This document shows, piece after piece, positions 1-9,679 of a stretch of DNA of 64,000 nt (its first letter is position 1; each line of letters starts with the position of its first letter). Where the stretch lies: contig NC_073340.2 in assembly GCF_027580225.2 (NCBI RefSeq), forward strand, positions 21,956,001-22,020,000. The letters run 5' to 3'. Origin of the DNA: Misgurnus anguillicaudatus (lineage: Eukaryota > Chordata > Actinopteri > Cypriniformes > Cobitidae). A program made the position numbers and the translations under genes. The notes beneath the pieces were generated by a model. That model saw only the letters and a program-made list of their open reading frames with translations, was not told where the DNA came from and made no database searches.

Positions 1-1138
1 TAGCAGCGTTTCCGCCCCCGAGCTAGTGCGCGTCGAAAGGTTAAAAGGTACCATCCCAGTGACAACTTTTGTACCTTTTTTGAATCCATTAAAAGTCATA
101 AAATACTACGTGATTTTAGTATTTTAGTATTATTTCAATTAAATTAGAATATAGTAGGAAACCCTGAGTTACTGATTAAAGCCCCTCCAGATTTCGGAGC
201 AAAAAACATTAAGAGTTTTTCAAACTACTGTACTTAAAACGCAACAGGGCAGGGCTAAGAACCAACGTAATGGGGAAACTCAGAATCCAACTTCCCAGCT
301 TAAATTAAACTTGTAATCTTTGGAGGAGTCTGCCAAGACCCATTCCAAACCGCTATTACGCAAAGCCACAGAGGGTCCTGAAGCGACCTGATTTCCAGGA
401 CTGAAGACTTAATTCAAATGCGCTGTACAAATCTTCTGAGGATCAAACAGAAAACGGGATGGAAGGTACGATGAACCCCTGGCAGGTGCCATTGTCACAG
501 GGCTTATTTAACTGAGCCTCTTTTCTGTGTCGTGTTCCAGCGTGGGATAAGTATAATAGCCCATTTTTATTTTTCATTACCTATTAATAAGTCTTTACTT
601 GATGAAGCCCAGACCTTTCGCTCCCACGCACCTGGCTGGCCTGATCCGGCTTAAATTATGGCATCCATCATTGGTTTCATTTTAGCCCTCGACAGACTTG
701 GGTGGATCTGTTGTGCTGGACTTTTGAATGAAGAGCCCTAGAGGGCCTGTGTTAGTCTATTTACAATGGCATATTCAGGATGCGTGATGTGTAGGAAAAT
801 CAGCAAAATCGATATCTCACACTGCAGAAAGGCGCCACCAACTTAAATATTTTTCACCATGCCCCAGAGTGAATGAGTCCGTAATTAAACACGCTCCCCT
901 AAACTGACCTTTTTCTTATAAGACTCTAATTAATTTAGTGAATTCATCACTATGTCAATTATAGGTTTTGTTTTTATTATTCATTGAATTAAGTTGAAAA
1001 GTGTTTGATTTTAGTGTTGAAACCCCAATTAAGATTGTCGTAAGACTATCAGCTATGATTAAAAATCAAATATATAAATATATAAACTTTTAAATCGTTT
1101 ACCATCATGTCTCAAATTCGCGCGTGCAGTTGTTGTTA
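1..1138. other. Non-coding stretch, no recognised feature
   Basis: AT-rich sequence with stops in all frames and no element termini or exon that I recognise. If the usp54 assignment is right, this lies downstream of coding exon 1 on the minus strand, within the next intron. I looked here for the next USP54 exon and did not find it. Confidence 0.4.
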
Positions 1139-1278
1139 TAGGCTTGATCGACTTCATGCAGCGCTGCAAGAACCTACAGCCGGATGACGTCAAAGTGCCG
1201 CCTCGGATCATTCTCGCGGTACTTTGACGTCATCCGGCGGTCGGTTCTTGCAGCGCCACAGGAAGTCGAACAAGCCTA
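1139..1278. repeat. Foldback element with ~63-bp arms
   Basis: Two inverted arms, about 1139-1201 and 1216-1278, are separated by roughly 14 bases. Both begin with TAGGCTTG(A/T)TCGACTTC when read inward and share GGATGACGTCAAAGT. The arms differ at only a handful of positions, so the RNA or single strand would form one long hairpin. A related half occurs at 22995-23045, so this is a dispersed family (foldback or MITE). The superfamily is not identified. Confidence 0.75.
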
Positions 1279-1589
1279 ACGTGTGTGACGTCGTTGCCGT
1301 AAAGCAAGTCGTGATTCTCGCAAGATTTGTCAGGGGCGGTTCTCTCAAGCTTGCATTGCTGGTTTTGCTAGCGGCGTCCTCCTCGAGCTTCAACAGGAGG
1401 ATGATTCGCCCTACTATGACTTTGTTTACCACTGAAATAACTTTGAAGCTGTTATATTAAGGTAAAATAACTGCATAGTGTGTCTTTAAGAATTCCTCAA
1501 ATATAGTAAGAATAAAACTTTTATGATCTAATCTCTTTTTCTTCACATTTTTTTCTTCAGACTTTGTCAGCATCTAGCATTGCTCATAA

Positions 1590-1853
1590 AAGGGATAGTT
1601 CACCCAAAAATGAAAATTCTGCCATCATTTACTCACCCTCAGAGTAAACCATTTGTGGACCCCATTTACTTCCATAGTATTCTTTTTTCCTACTATGGAA
1701 GTGAATGGGGTCCACAAACGGTTTGGTTACAAACATTTCTCAAAATATCTTCCTTTGTGTTCATCAGAACAATTAAATTTATACAGGTTTGTAACAACAT
1801 GAGAGTGAGAAAATGATCACATAGAATTTTCACTTTTGGGTTAACTATCCCTT
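1590..1853. mobile_element. MITE with AGGGATAGTTCACCC ends
   Basis: Starts AGGGATAGTTCACCCAAAAA and ends with the matching inverted TTTTGGGTTAACTATCCCT. Its centre is a near-perfect hairpin: arms around TACTATGGAAGTGAATGGGG face each other at about 1660-1725. The right flank is TTAA and the left is TAAA, compatible with a TTAA target. It is a common short non-autonomous element of cyprinid genomes, with no coding capacity. A diverged relative lies at 11965-12264. Confidence 0.75.
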
Positions 1854-1892
1854 TAAAAAGACAAACATTCTGGTGCTTCCTTAAAACAATGG

Positions 1893-2250
1893 CCTCTATT
1901 TTACTGATCTAAGTGCATGATCTAAAGGGCATGGCGCAGGTGCACAAAGGGCATGTCTGAATTCGCTTTTGCTAGTTTAACAACAGAAAAATGTTCGCCT
2001 CGTGAGGCGCATGGTCAAAAAGGGTTGTACCTATGTGGCGCTTCTCCAGAGAGGAAATCAATTTCATTCGTCATTACTGACACATGCAATGACCATCCAT
2101 TATGACATTTAGGCATATTCCAGCCGCATATTCCAAAAGCACGCTTTAAATAAAAATAAAAATACTGCACCATTAACTTATAGTTGGTCAATGTCACAAT
2201 TATTTTCAGTTGCCGTAAAATAGCGGCAACAATGCCCCTACACCTTTTTT
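1893..2250. mobile_element. Harbinger-derived non-autonomous fragment
   Basis: The 5' part (CTATTTTACTGATCTAAGTG, then a GGGCATGTCTGAATTCG-like block and TTTTGCTAGTTTAACAACAG) aligns by eye with 46195-46620. It also has the same terminal style as the Harbinger element at 18591-19826. Ends are not sharply defined and there is no usable reading frame. Confidence 0.45.
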
Positions 2251-2327
2251 TCAGACCAGCAGAATGATCAGAAATAATCAGAATGATTTCAGACACTCTA
2301 AAAGTTTTTCCAATTATGTGTGTCTTA

Positions 2328-2694
2328 AGGGGATCGCACACCGGACGCGCAGTTCTTAAAAAATCTAACACATTGTTTTCTATGAGTATACGCACACCGG
2401 CGCCGCCAGGTGCCGCCTGTCCGCGCCGCCCAGCTTTCACTCAGGAAGTTGCTCAAATCCCTTTCGTGGCACAGCGCCACTCACATAGTTTAACATTAAA
2501 TAACATCATATTTGTCCCAAATCATTAACGATTAACATTGGCTGCTAACGTATATTTTACATTTTGAAGTAGACGCTATCTGTCGAAGCTCGCGCTATTT
2601 AATGTGCACTTCCGGTTTACATTTCCTCCGAGTTGTCGTAGACGCGACTCGACGCGGCGCGACGCTGGGCTGCGCGGCTGGTGTGCGACCCCCT
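2328..2694. mobile_element. MITE, Harbinger-type, TSD TTA
   Basis: Terminal inverted repeats AGGGGATCGCACACC and GGTGTGCGACCCCCT are flanked on both sides by TTA (2325-2327 and 2695-2697). A three-base TWA target with such ends points to the PIF/Harbinger superfamily. The 367-bp body is CpG-rich toward the right and has no transposase. Confidence 0.7.
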
Positions 2695-2697
2695 TTA

Positions 2698-3450
2698 TGC
2701 ATCAGACGTTCAACCAGTGCTACGTGAGCGTGACATCTAAGGATGAGACTTGAGGGTGACCATCTGTTTGTCGATCCAGTGGAGATGGAAGAGTGTTTGA
2801 AACTTTAGAAACAACCAGTAATTTCGTGATTCTTTCCAGTGCACCTTGCGGCATAGAAATTAATTCATCTAGTCAATTATGAAAATACTGTACAGTTTAC
2901 ACATCCTAAGTACTAGAAAAGTCGACTGTCTTATAAAATCATTCATACAGTAGCAGTGTTATGTAGGTAGTGTAGGGGGATGTTTAATTCATGAGCAGAC
3001 AGACCGTTTGGCCAGACAGTGAGGACAGCCTACAAGGAAGACCCAGATAAAGCTCTGCTAAAATCGGTCCATCGGAGGCACACGGTGACATCAGATCCAG
3101 CATAAAAAAGACAAAAGACGGAGAACTAGAGCGGTGGAGAGATTGCCAGACAACATACAACACTCTGCGTGAACTCTGCATCCATTTCAGCACATCAAAC
3201 ACTGCTCTTACTGCGAAACAGTATTTGTTCTGTGATGCAGAGCATCTGTAACAACGGCTGGAACAGGTGTTAGAGATGGGCAGGTAATGATGCAACCATA
3301 CCTCAAATCCTGAGCTCATGAATATTAATAAGCTTGGCTCTGCTACAGTAGGCATTCTTTATAGAGAGTCCAGTCAGGCTACCTATTTAATATTCATGAG
3401 CCATAGGCTTTAAATATTAATTAATTCAAACAAATTGTGTAGGTAGTACA
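2698..3450. other. Intronic stretch, no recognised element
   Basis: Directly downstream of the usp54 coding exon on the minus strand. It contains one 123-codon minus-strand open frame (2984-3355) without similarity that I recognise and without exon signals. It does not contain the next USP54 exon. Confidence 0.4.
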
Positions 3451-3552
3451 GCTGAATTCAAACCCAGCGAAAAAACACATACTGATAAAATGTAAAGTTT
3501 GCAAGTCGCTTTGGATAAAAATGTAATGCGAATGCTTTTATTGAAGTCCTAC

Positions 3553-3699
3553 CTGTAGTGCGCTGTTCAGGAAGCAGCTGTTCTGACCCGGCTCGTTGCT
3601 CAGGCCTTTGCTGGGAGCGATAGAGGTCATGGTGCGAGGGGTGTACATCCCCCGCAGCCCGCTGCTGCCCGACGCAAAGTAGTTCCGCTTCCACGACAT
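3553..3699 (-). CDS. usp54: USP54-like deubiquitinase, first coding exon (partial gene)
   Basis: This exon encodes 49 residues from the start ATG (base 3699) to a phase-0 splice donor: the exon ends ...CTACAG at 3553 and GTAGGA follows on the minus strand. The peptide begins MSWKRNYF, has [13 protein letters not shown] MTSIAPSKG, and ends in the Cys box [15 protein letters not shown]. From knowledge of the family, this combination (MSWKRNYF plus [24 protein letters not shown]) is diagnostic of USP54; the paralogue USP53 differs at the start (MAWVKF...). The nucleophile position of the USP fold is Cys42. USP54 is a cysteine-protease-type, ubiquitin-directed protein. The next exon should continue VLWHLDIFRR... 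and is not in the window, so the gene runs leftward beyond base 1. Nothing is broken in this exon. Which duplicate of a fish pair (a or b) it is cannot be told. Confidence 0.9.
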
Positions 3700-3792
3700 G
3701 GGTCCAGCTCCGCCCCTCTCCCTCCCCCCTCCAATCACCACGAGAGCCGCGTCCTTCCCCAGCCAATCACGGTGGAGGAGGAGGGCATCCTG
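3700..3792 (-). promoter_or_regulatory. GC box and paired CCAAT boxes next to usp54 start
   Basis: Immediately 5' of the ATG on the minus strand lie a GC box (GGGGCGGAG, about 3708-3716) and two inverted CCAAT boxes (3731-3735 and 3763-3767) 32 bp apart, a spacing typical of NF-Y-bound promoters. Further out, TTGTTCAG followed by GATGCC (about 3790) could instead be a splice acceptor. The block may therefore be 5'UTR of the coding exon, an alternative proximal promoter, or both. The sequence alone does not decide. Confidence 0.35.
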
Positions 3793-4483
3793 AACAAGGT
3801 GCAGATGACTTTTGTGCGTGTCTGTGGATTTAGGGAGTGAGAGCAGAGAGTGTATGTCCTAAATTGGCCTCTATGTTACTCCCATGAGAAAGGGGATTGT
3901 GGGTCAGGAGTGGGTGGTTGTGGGTCGGGGGGCTGTTTGGCAAGTATTTAAAAACTAAATCTTATATATAATGAAGCGATAAAATCTCAGATGTGGTAAC
4001 AGGTGTAAACAAAAAAGTGATGTTTTCTCCCAGGAGGGCCAAATGAATCTCACTAATGTCTGTCTGTCGTGACTAAATAGCTCCTCGCACCTGAGACCAC
4101 AAAGCGGAGTCAAATGCAACGAGTGGCCTGGTTATAACCAGCTGCGTGCCTGTTGCTGTGTGTTTGTTTGTATGTGTGTGTGAGTATGTGTAGATTTGAT
4201 ATGGGCTGCAACCAAGATGATGTCCTTGACGCTGCTGTACACCTCCAGCTCTTCAACTCTGAAACACCCGACCAGAAGATCCTTTCTTTACCCAGATGGC
4301 CTGAAAATAACAGAATAGTAGCCAATAAGCATTAATTACAACACAGCCACCACCTCTCATCATAATTTTAAGGTAATATTTGCTCAAAAGTGCCAAACAT
4401 TTAAAGTATTAAAAATAAATATATGACTTGCAGGGTAGTCACATGATCATTTAAAAGGGTCTTGAAAATACTACAAAGCCATA
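3793..4483. other. Intronic stretch with imperfect TG tract
   Basis: Non-coding, with a short degenerate TG/TATG-rich tract at about 4155-4190. I see no element ends before the hAT at 4492. Confidence 0.4.
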
Positions 4484-4491
4484 CTGTAAAC

Positions 4492-5144
4492 CAGGGGTCT
4501 CCAACGTGGTCCCATACAGAGTCTGTGAGGTGCCCGTCAAAGCACATTCTAATAGTCTCAATTGTAATATTTATCTATTACATATTTTTATATTAGCTTG
4601 GCTTGGTTTATGTATGTTAACATTTTAAACAATACTATAATATATGAAGAGTTTGGTTCCAAAACGCGTTAAGTTACCGCGAAAATCAGTATTGTATCAG
4701 GTCAGTCAATTCTTAATTTTACGCAAAGTTCAATATCCGCCGTGTTATTCTGTCATGTTTTCTCCCTTTTTCCCAAAACTCAATAAATGCCACTCCCCTA
4801 GGCATGGATTTATTGCATTTTGTGGAAAAAAATAATCAGGTTTCTATAATAAATCTTTAAAAATCAAATTATGGATTTGATTTTTTTTATATATAACCTA
4901 AAGAGGTTATGTGAAAGTTTGTAACAGAAAATAGTGATTTTCATCTTGTCACTTACACCTTTTTTACCGAAATTAGTCAAAAATGGATTTATTGCGTTTT
5001 GGAACTCTTCATATCAACAAGTAAAATAAAATAAAATCAACAAGTAAAACAAATAGTTTTGAGTAGACTATATCAAAAAGTAGCCCTCCAGATTGTTTTA
5101 TCCATTGTGGTAGCCCTTGCTTACAAAAAGGTTGGAGACCCCTG
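4492..5144. mobile_element. hAT element, 8-bp TSD CTGTAAAC
   Basis: Ends CAGGGGTCTCCAACGTGG / GGTTGGAGACCCCTG are inverted and flanked by a perfect 8-bp duplication CTGTAAAC (4484-4491 and 5145-5152). This TSD length and the CAGGGG ends are characteristic of hAT. Roughly half of its length is a later insertion (4646-5010). No transposase remains. Confidence 0.85.
4646..5010. mobile_element. MITE nested in the hAT at 4492
   Basis: Ends GAAGAGTTTGGTTCCAAAAC and GTTTTGGAACTCTTC are inverted repeats. ATAT occurs at both borders (4642-4645, 5011-5014). There is no coding capacity. The possible 4-bp AT-rich target resembles the one inferred for the element at 58696-59429, but the superfamily is unassigned. 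Confidence 0.6.
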
Positions 5145-5152
5145 CTGTAAAC

Positions 5153-6325
5153 AATGTAGTTTGTCTGAAATGACAAATGTCGTCTCAGCTAATGGCATGT
5201 GTTTAGGGATAAATGAAATGTTGGTAAATGGTGAAAGGGGCGTTTTTAGAAAACCAGCAAATAATATGTTCACAAACACACAAGGTGACCTTAAGAAAGG
5301 TTTGATCTTCGGTTTATTTTCCTTAGACAAAAGAACATGTAATCCCTCTCAAAACCCATGATGCAGTATCTGCGAAATTAATTTCTTGATTTTTTTCTCT
5401 TTCTTATGCACCCTCCCCATGGGATGGGCTGTAAAATTTTTGGACAATCCACCAAATTAAATGCCTCACAAATGAAAGGTACTTTTTAATTTCAGATCTT
5501 AATGGATGTCAAAAATACGCAGGTGGTATCTGGACTGATTCTGATTAATAAAAGTGAGTGAATTTGCCAAGATAAGCAATTAATGTGCAAAAAACATTTT
5601 AGTAAAATCTCCACAGGCTGGCACAATTCCACTATTGTACGGTAGTTACAGCATCATACCGTCGGCGCACTTTTCCATTTCGGGCAGCAGAATGTGATCG
5701 AGAGGAAAGGGAGAAAAAGGCCAGGACACAGTTTGCATCTCTGAGCTCTCCTGCAGGGTTCGAGGCAGCAGCGTGCTGAGCAAATGTCCTATTCCCATTA
5801 CTGCATAAATACACACCCACATTCACATAGAAAACATTGGTCCGTCCGGAGCCTGAGCAAAGCTCTGCAGTGTGCGTGTGTGTGTGTGTGTGTGTCTTGT
5901 TTTCCTGAGGCAGAAACACAGTAAGCGATGTTCTGATGTGGAAGATGAGGCGCAGGAACACTGACCGTGACAGACCCGAGGCAGGTGTTACTTCGGGTCA
6001 CTGAAAGAAATCTTTCCTGCTCTTTTTAATCAAGGTCAACTCTGTGCAAGCATGAGGTACAGAGATATATGTTAAGGTGGTGTTTCTAGATTGGTGGGCC
6101 CAATATGGGTCCGCAGGTCTGTTTGTGCACAGAGAAAAACAATGCTGAATGCAAAAACAATGAAATAAAGATCATAAAACCATGCATAGTTTGGATTTAA
6201 AAAAACAGGTAGTCAACTGATGCTACAGTGGATGGGTTGCATGACATCCCAGAGGAAACTTTTATTGCTCTTCTATAGCTCAGGAGATTTCATTGATTTC
6301 TCAGTTGTTTCATTTCTGTATCAAC
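5153..6325. other. Intronic stretch with GT microsatellite
   Basis: Mostly unrecognised non-coding DNA. A (GT)n tract of about 22 bases lies at 5875-5896. The 109- and 67-codon minus-strand frames across it are by-products of the dinucleotide repeat, not genes. Confidence 0.5.
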
Positions 6326-6495
6326 TTAAGGTGCGTATACACCCAAGCATTTAAACGTGGCTTAAAACGCCGTGGCTTAAAAGTGTCGGCACTCAGCCTG
6401 GACAAAACTCACCAGCTGCTGGCATTTTAAAAAGCTCAGCGCTTCCATTGGAAACAATTGGAAACATATTGCGGAGTAAACGTCTTGGTGTGCAC

Positions 6496-7098
6496 CAGTG
6501 ATGCGTGGGTCAATGTATAAACATATATATATATATTGTACCCGACCTGCTTCCTGGGCCGCATTTTTTAAAAGTAGTAATTGTTTGAAATTAGCCTGGT
6601 GCAACCAGACTCGCGTACATTCATTTCATTTGTACAGGGAGTCTGGCCACGCTCCATTGCAATGCGTTACTTCCGTTACGGAGGGTCCTCTGTTGAAGTT
6701 TAAAAGTATTGGATCTGCCCAGACTGAATCTGCCATAACCAATCGCTAACGTTTGGTCGTGACGTATGTCACTCAGTCTGGCGCACGACCTCAACGTCTC
6801 AGCGTTCTTAGCCACTCCCCGCTGTTCGCTGATTGGACCTGCAGATTTTTGCTGGAGAAAACAAAACTCTACAGAGCAGTTCCAGACGTTCTTCTGAAGC
6901 GAAATGAAAATTAAGCGGAAGAACGTAGGAGGGCGGAGCCAGGCTAGTTTGAAATAGTCAATTGGCATCTTTATTTCAAACGACCGGACCGACCGTGACC
7001 CGAATATCATTAAAAATATTTTTGGATAACTCGTAACTGCGGGTCACTACGAGTGACCGCAGGCATCCACTCATTTTGGATCAACCCACGCATCACTG
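6496..7098. mobile_element. hAT element, 8-bp TSD GTGTGCAC
   Basis: Ends CAGTGATGCGTGGGTCAAT and TGGATCAACCCACGCATCACTG-type inverted repeat are flanked by a perfect 8-bp TSD, GTGTGCAC (6488-6495, 7099-7106). The target is the terminal repeat of the outer MITE. It carries the 9-bp-TSD MITE at 6592 and an AT dinucleotide run near 6523. No transposase. Confidence 0.85.
6592..6946. mobile_element. MITE with TAGCCTGG ends, 9-bp TSD
   Basis: Short inverted termini TAGCCTGG / CCAGGCTA are flanked by a perfect 9-bp duplication GTTTGAAAT (6583-6591, 6947-6955). A 9-bp TSD is typical of Mutator-like elements rather than hAT or Harbinger. The 355-bp body is CpG-rich. Ends and TSD length match the helicase-bearing element at 20278-21198, so the two are probably one superfamily. 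Confidence 0.8.
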
Positions 7099-7413
7099 GT
7101 GTGCACACCCCTTTAGTCCAAGAAGTTTTTCCTAAAATTGCTTACAAATGAGAAAAAACACAAACAAATGAGACTGCTAAATTACAATAAAGAGTTCATA
7201 TTGAAATTTTCACAATATAGACATTTAATTAAGTACTTGGCAAATCTGAGCTCATTTTGTGACATTGTTGAGATCTCCGCTGAAACTCTGATGGAGACAT
7301 TTCTGAGATTTCTGGATCTTGACCTCACAGTATCTGAGATGCTGCAGACCTAAGCTTCCATTGTCTCTCCATTTATTTTCATTGATGTCTACGAGAAATA
7401 ATTGAGATATTAA

Positions 7414-7810
7414 CTCTTTCCCTGCCATTGACGAGTTAAGAAAAAAAAATTTCCTGCCAATGACGAGTATTTCCGGCCTTCCGCAATACTGCTATTATCC
7501 TCTTCCCGAACTTATAAAACCTGGAAGTATCGTACTAGGGCAAACAGCTGTATGTCCGTGTAGGTGTTGAGGATCGCTCCAAATCTGATCTCTATCAAAA
7601 GTCCTTCATAAAAATGGAATTATCTCAAAATTTGTAGGTAGGATGAAACATTGTTTTTTTTAAGCAGAGGGTCTGTTCTTTCAGTTGATATATTGTATGT
7701 TTTTATATTTTAAGAAGAACAGTTTCTATAAGGCTTAAACTTTTGTAAAAATCATGAAAAATGCTGGTGCTGGCTGGCAACTTTTTAAAAAAATGCTAGT
7801 GGGGAAATAG
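7414..7810 (+). mobile_element. TTAA-target element, CTCTTTCCCTGCC family
   Basis: Flanked by TTAA at 7410-7413 and 7811-7814. Left end CTCTTTCCCTGCCATTGACG, right end GGGGAAATAG. The interior (GCTGGCTGGCAACTTTTTAA, CATGAAAAATGCTGG) matches in reverse 23634-24113 and matches 11075-11389. It has no coding capacity. TTAA targets are used by piggyBac and Kolobok superfamilies, and I cannot choose between them. Confidence 0.7.
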
Positions 7811-7822
7811 TTAAAGGGATAT

Positions 7823-8781
7823 CAGGGCTCGCAAAAATCGCTAGCAAGATGTCCCAGGGCTATGTGCTTTGCAGTCGGGCTATCAAATTGCATCCTCGCC
7901 CTGCCCGTCGGGCTATCTTGACCTATAGGGAGGAAAAATATATTTAAATGCTTATGCATTCTCTCACAGATTTGGATGGGCAATTGTGGTGTAAGAAATT
8001 CAGGCATCGGGTATGTAAATAGCGTTTGAGCACGCGCTCGAGTTTTACTTTCACTTTCGCGATCTCGCAAAGCCGCACTACAGGAAGCAATCCGATTTGT
8101 CATGGATTTGTTGTGCAAAATCCTACAACTTCGTCCTGTCAGTCATTACTATCCCTCACGTAAAAAATTAAATCTCTCGCAGCAAGCTTCAAAGTGATAT
8201 AGATTGTATGGGCAGTGAAGAGAATTACGAAGAAGAATACAGTATATATCAGAATCGCTCTTAAAGCGACAGTAGCCCCTATTTTTCTGATCAAAAAATG
8301 ATCCAATCTGTGACTGGATGATCCAAACTGTGAGTTTTGTGACCCATTGAACCACTATTAAATGTTGAGTATATCTGATGTGGAGATGAGCAGGAACAGT
8401 TGGTTTGCATGGAAATCCAGTTTTTTTGAACAACAAAAGGAATAGCAGATTAAACATTGTGGTTAGAGGCCCTATTGGCTTTGTATTGGCAAAATTTGGC
8501 CGGTGGTAAAACTAATTGAGGAACCCTGTGCTTTATGCCCACAAAGTCATTTCAGTTATATATTTTAGATTCAGAATCTGAAGTTTATAGATATTTCACT
8601 TCAGTCACTGTAGGAGCAAATATGTGTACTAATGATTGTAATTTTATGTTTAGTTTGTGTTTTAATAGATGTTTTGTATTGTAATTTTTATTCGGGCTAC
8701 TTGCATTCATTTCGGGCTACCAAAAACGATAGAGTGCCTGCCCGAAGGGCTACCGGAGATTTTGAAATTTTGCAAGCTCTG
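7823..8781. mobile_element. hAT-like element with CAGGGCTCGCAAA ends, 5-bp TSD
   Basis: Begins CAGGGCTCGCAAAAATCG and ends with the inverted TTTTGCAAGCTCTG. GATAT flanks both ends (7818-7822, 8782-8786). Internal repeats of CGGGCTAC/GGGCTATC lie near both ends. ORFs inside (7822-8118 minus, 8149-8457 minus, 8632-8874 plus) show no transposase motif. A fragment of the same family is at 31307-31440. Confidence 0.65.
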
Positions 8782-8918
8782 GATATCAACTGTGGTTCTT
8801 CTCATGTGATGCCATCATACTTAAACAATGGAAATAGAAACAAAGCAAGAAAATATGCTCCAGACGCCTGTTAAACGTCACCAAAGTCTTTGTAGAACTG
8901 TTCATAATTTTTGCTTAA

Positions 8919-9276
8919 AGGTGCAGTGTGTAATTTTTAGAAGGATCTCTTGACATCAATGCAAAATAATATACAAAACATATTATCAGGGGTGTATAAA
9001 GACCTTTTATAATGAACCATTATGTTTTTATTACCTTAGAATGAGACGTTTTTATCTACATACACAGAGGGTCCCCTTATGTGGAAGTCGCCATTTTGTG
9101 CCGCCATGTTTCTACAGAAGCCATTAACGGACAAACTTTTTTGTTTCCAAGTTGTCTCCGACAATGACATATTTGTCCGGTGCGTTTCAAAAGCAAGGGG
9201 TGAGCAGTGGACTGAGAAATTGGTTGCAATGTGCAACCTCACCACTAGATGCCACTAAAAATTACACACTGCACCT
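8919..9276. mobile_element. TTAA-target MITE, AGGTGCAGTGTGTAA ends
   Basis: Perfect-looking inverted ends AGGTGCAGTGTGTAATTTTTA and TAAAAATTACACACTGCACCT are flanked by TTAA (8915-8918, 9277-9280). Length 358 bp, non-coding. A familiar fish MITE type; whether the parent is Kolobok or piggyBac cannot be told from the ends. Confidence 0.8.
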
Positions 9277-9616
9277 TTAACTGCAAATTGCTATTAAAAA
9301 TATATAATTTTGTTAGGTACCTTTATTAAGCACATGCGCACAGGTTGTCAAGTGCCTCACACGATATACCCTACCACAGAAATTGTCCGTCTTTATCAAC
9401 TGATGATTGGTCCTTTTAACTGGAAGGCGGGAATTCTGTCGGCATGAGCGGCAACACTTCTGTTTTTCTCTCTTTAATTTTAACTGAATTCCAGCATCTC
9501 TAGCGATATTCATGACAAGAACCAGTTGAACCGTACACAAGTTGATCCACACAAGTTGATTGATACACATGTTGGAAGAAGGGCAATTTGACATTTACAA
9601 TTCACCTATCCTACGG

Positions 9617-9675
9617 TTTTTGGACTGTGGGAGGAAACCGGAGTACCCGGAGAAACTCACGCTGACACAAGGAGG
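9617..9675 (-). repeat. V-SINE/DANA-type SINE core fragment
   Basis: Read on the minus strand it contains TTTCTCCGGGTACTCCGG followed by TTTCCTCCCACAGTCCAAA, the strongly conserved central part of the vertebrate V-SINE family (DANA in zebrafish). Only this core segment is preserved. I see no tRNA-like head with A and B boxes and no 3' tail, so it is a relic. Confidence 0.7.
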
Positions 9676-9679
9676 AGCA

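Larger units (their letters stand above)
6329..7112. mobile_element. Harbinger-type MITE, outer layer of triple nest
   Basis: Left end AGGTGCGTATACACCCAAGC faces right end GGTGTGCACACCCCT. TTA flanks both sides (6326-6328, 7113-7115), giving a 3-bp TWA target. Without its insertion this MITE is only about 170 bp. A hAT (6496-7098) sits near its right end. Confidence 0.65.

Noticed and set aside
2015..2440. 141-codon minus-strand open frame
   Set aside because: It crosses from a Harbinger-derived fragment into a separate TTA-flanked MITE, so it is chance read-through with no domain.
2984..3355. 123-codon minus-strand frame considered as the next usp54 exon
   Set aside because: It lacks the expected VLWHLDIFRR start and any USP motif, and has no fitting acceptor/donor pair.
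3458..3766. 102-codon minus-strand frame over the usp54 exon
   Set aside because: It is a different frame of the same exon plus intron; the real frame is the one giving MSWKRNYF...NSALQ.
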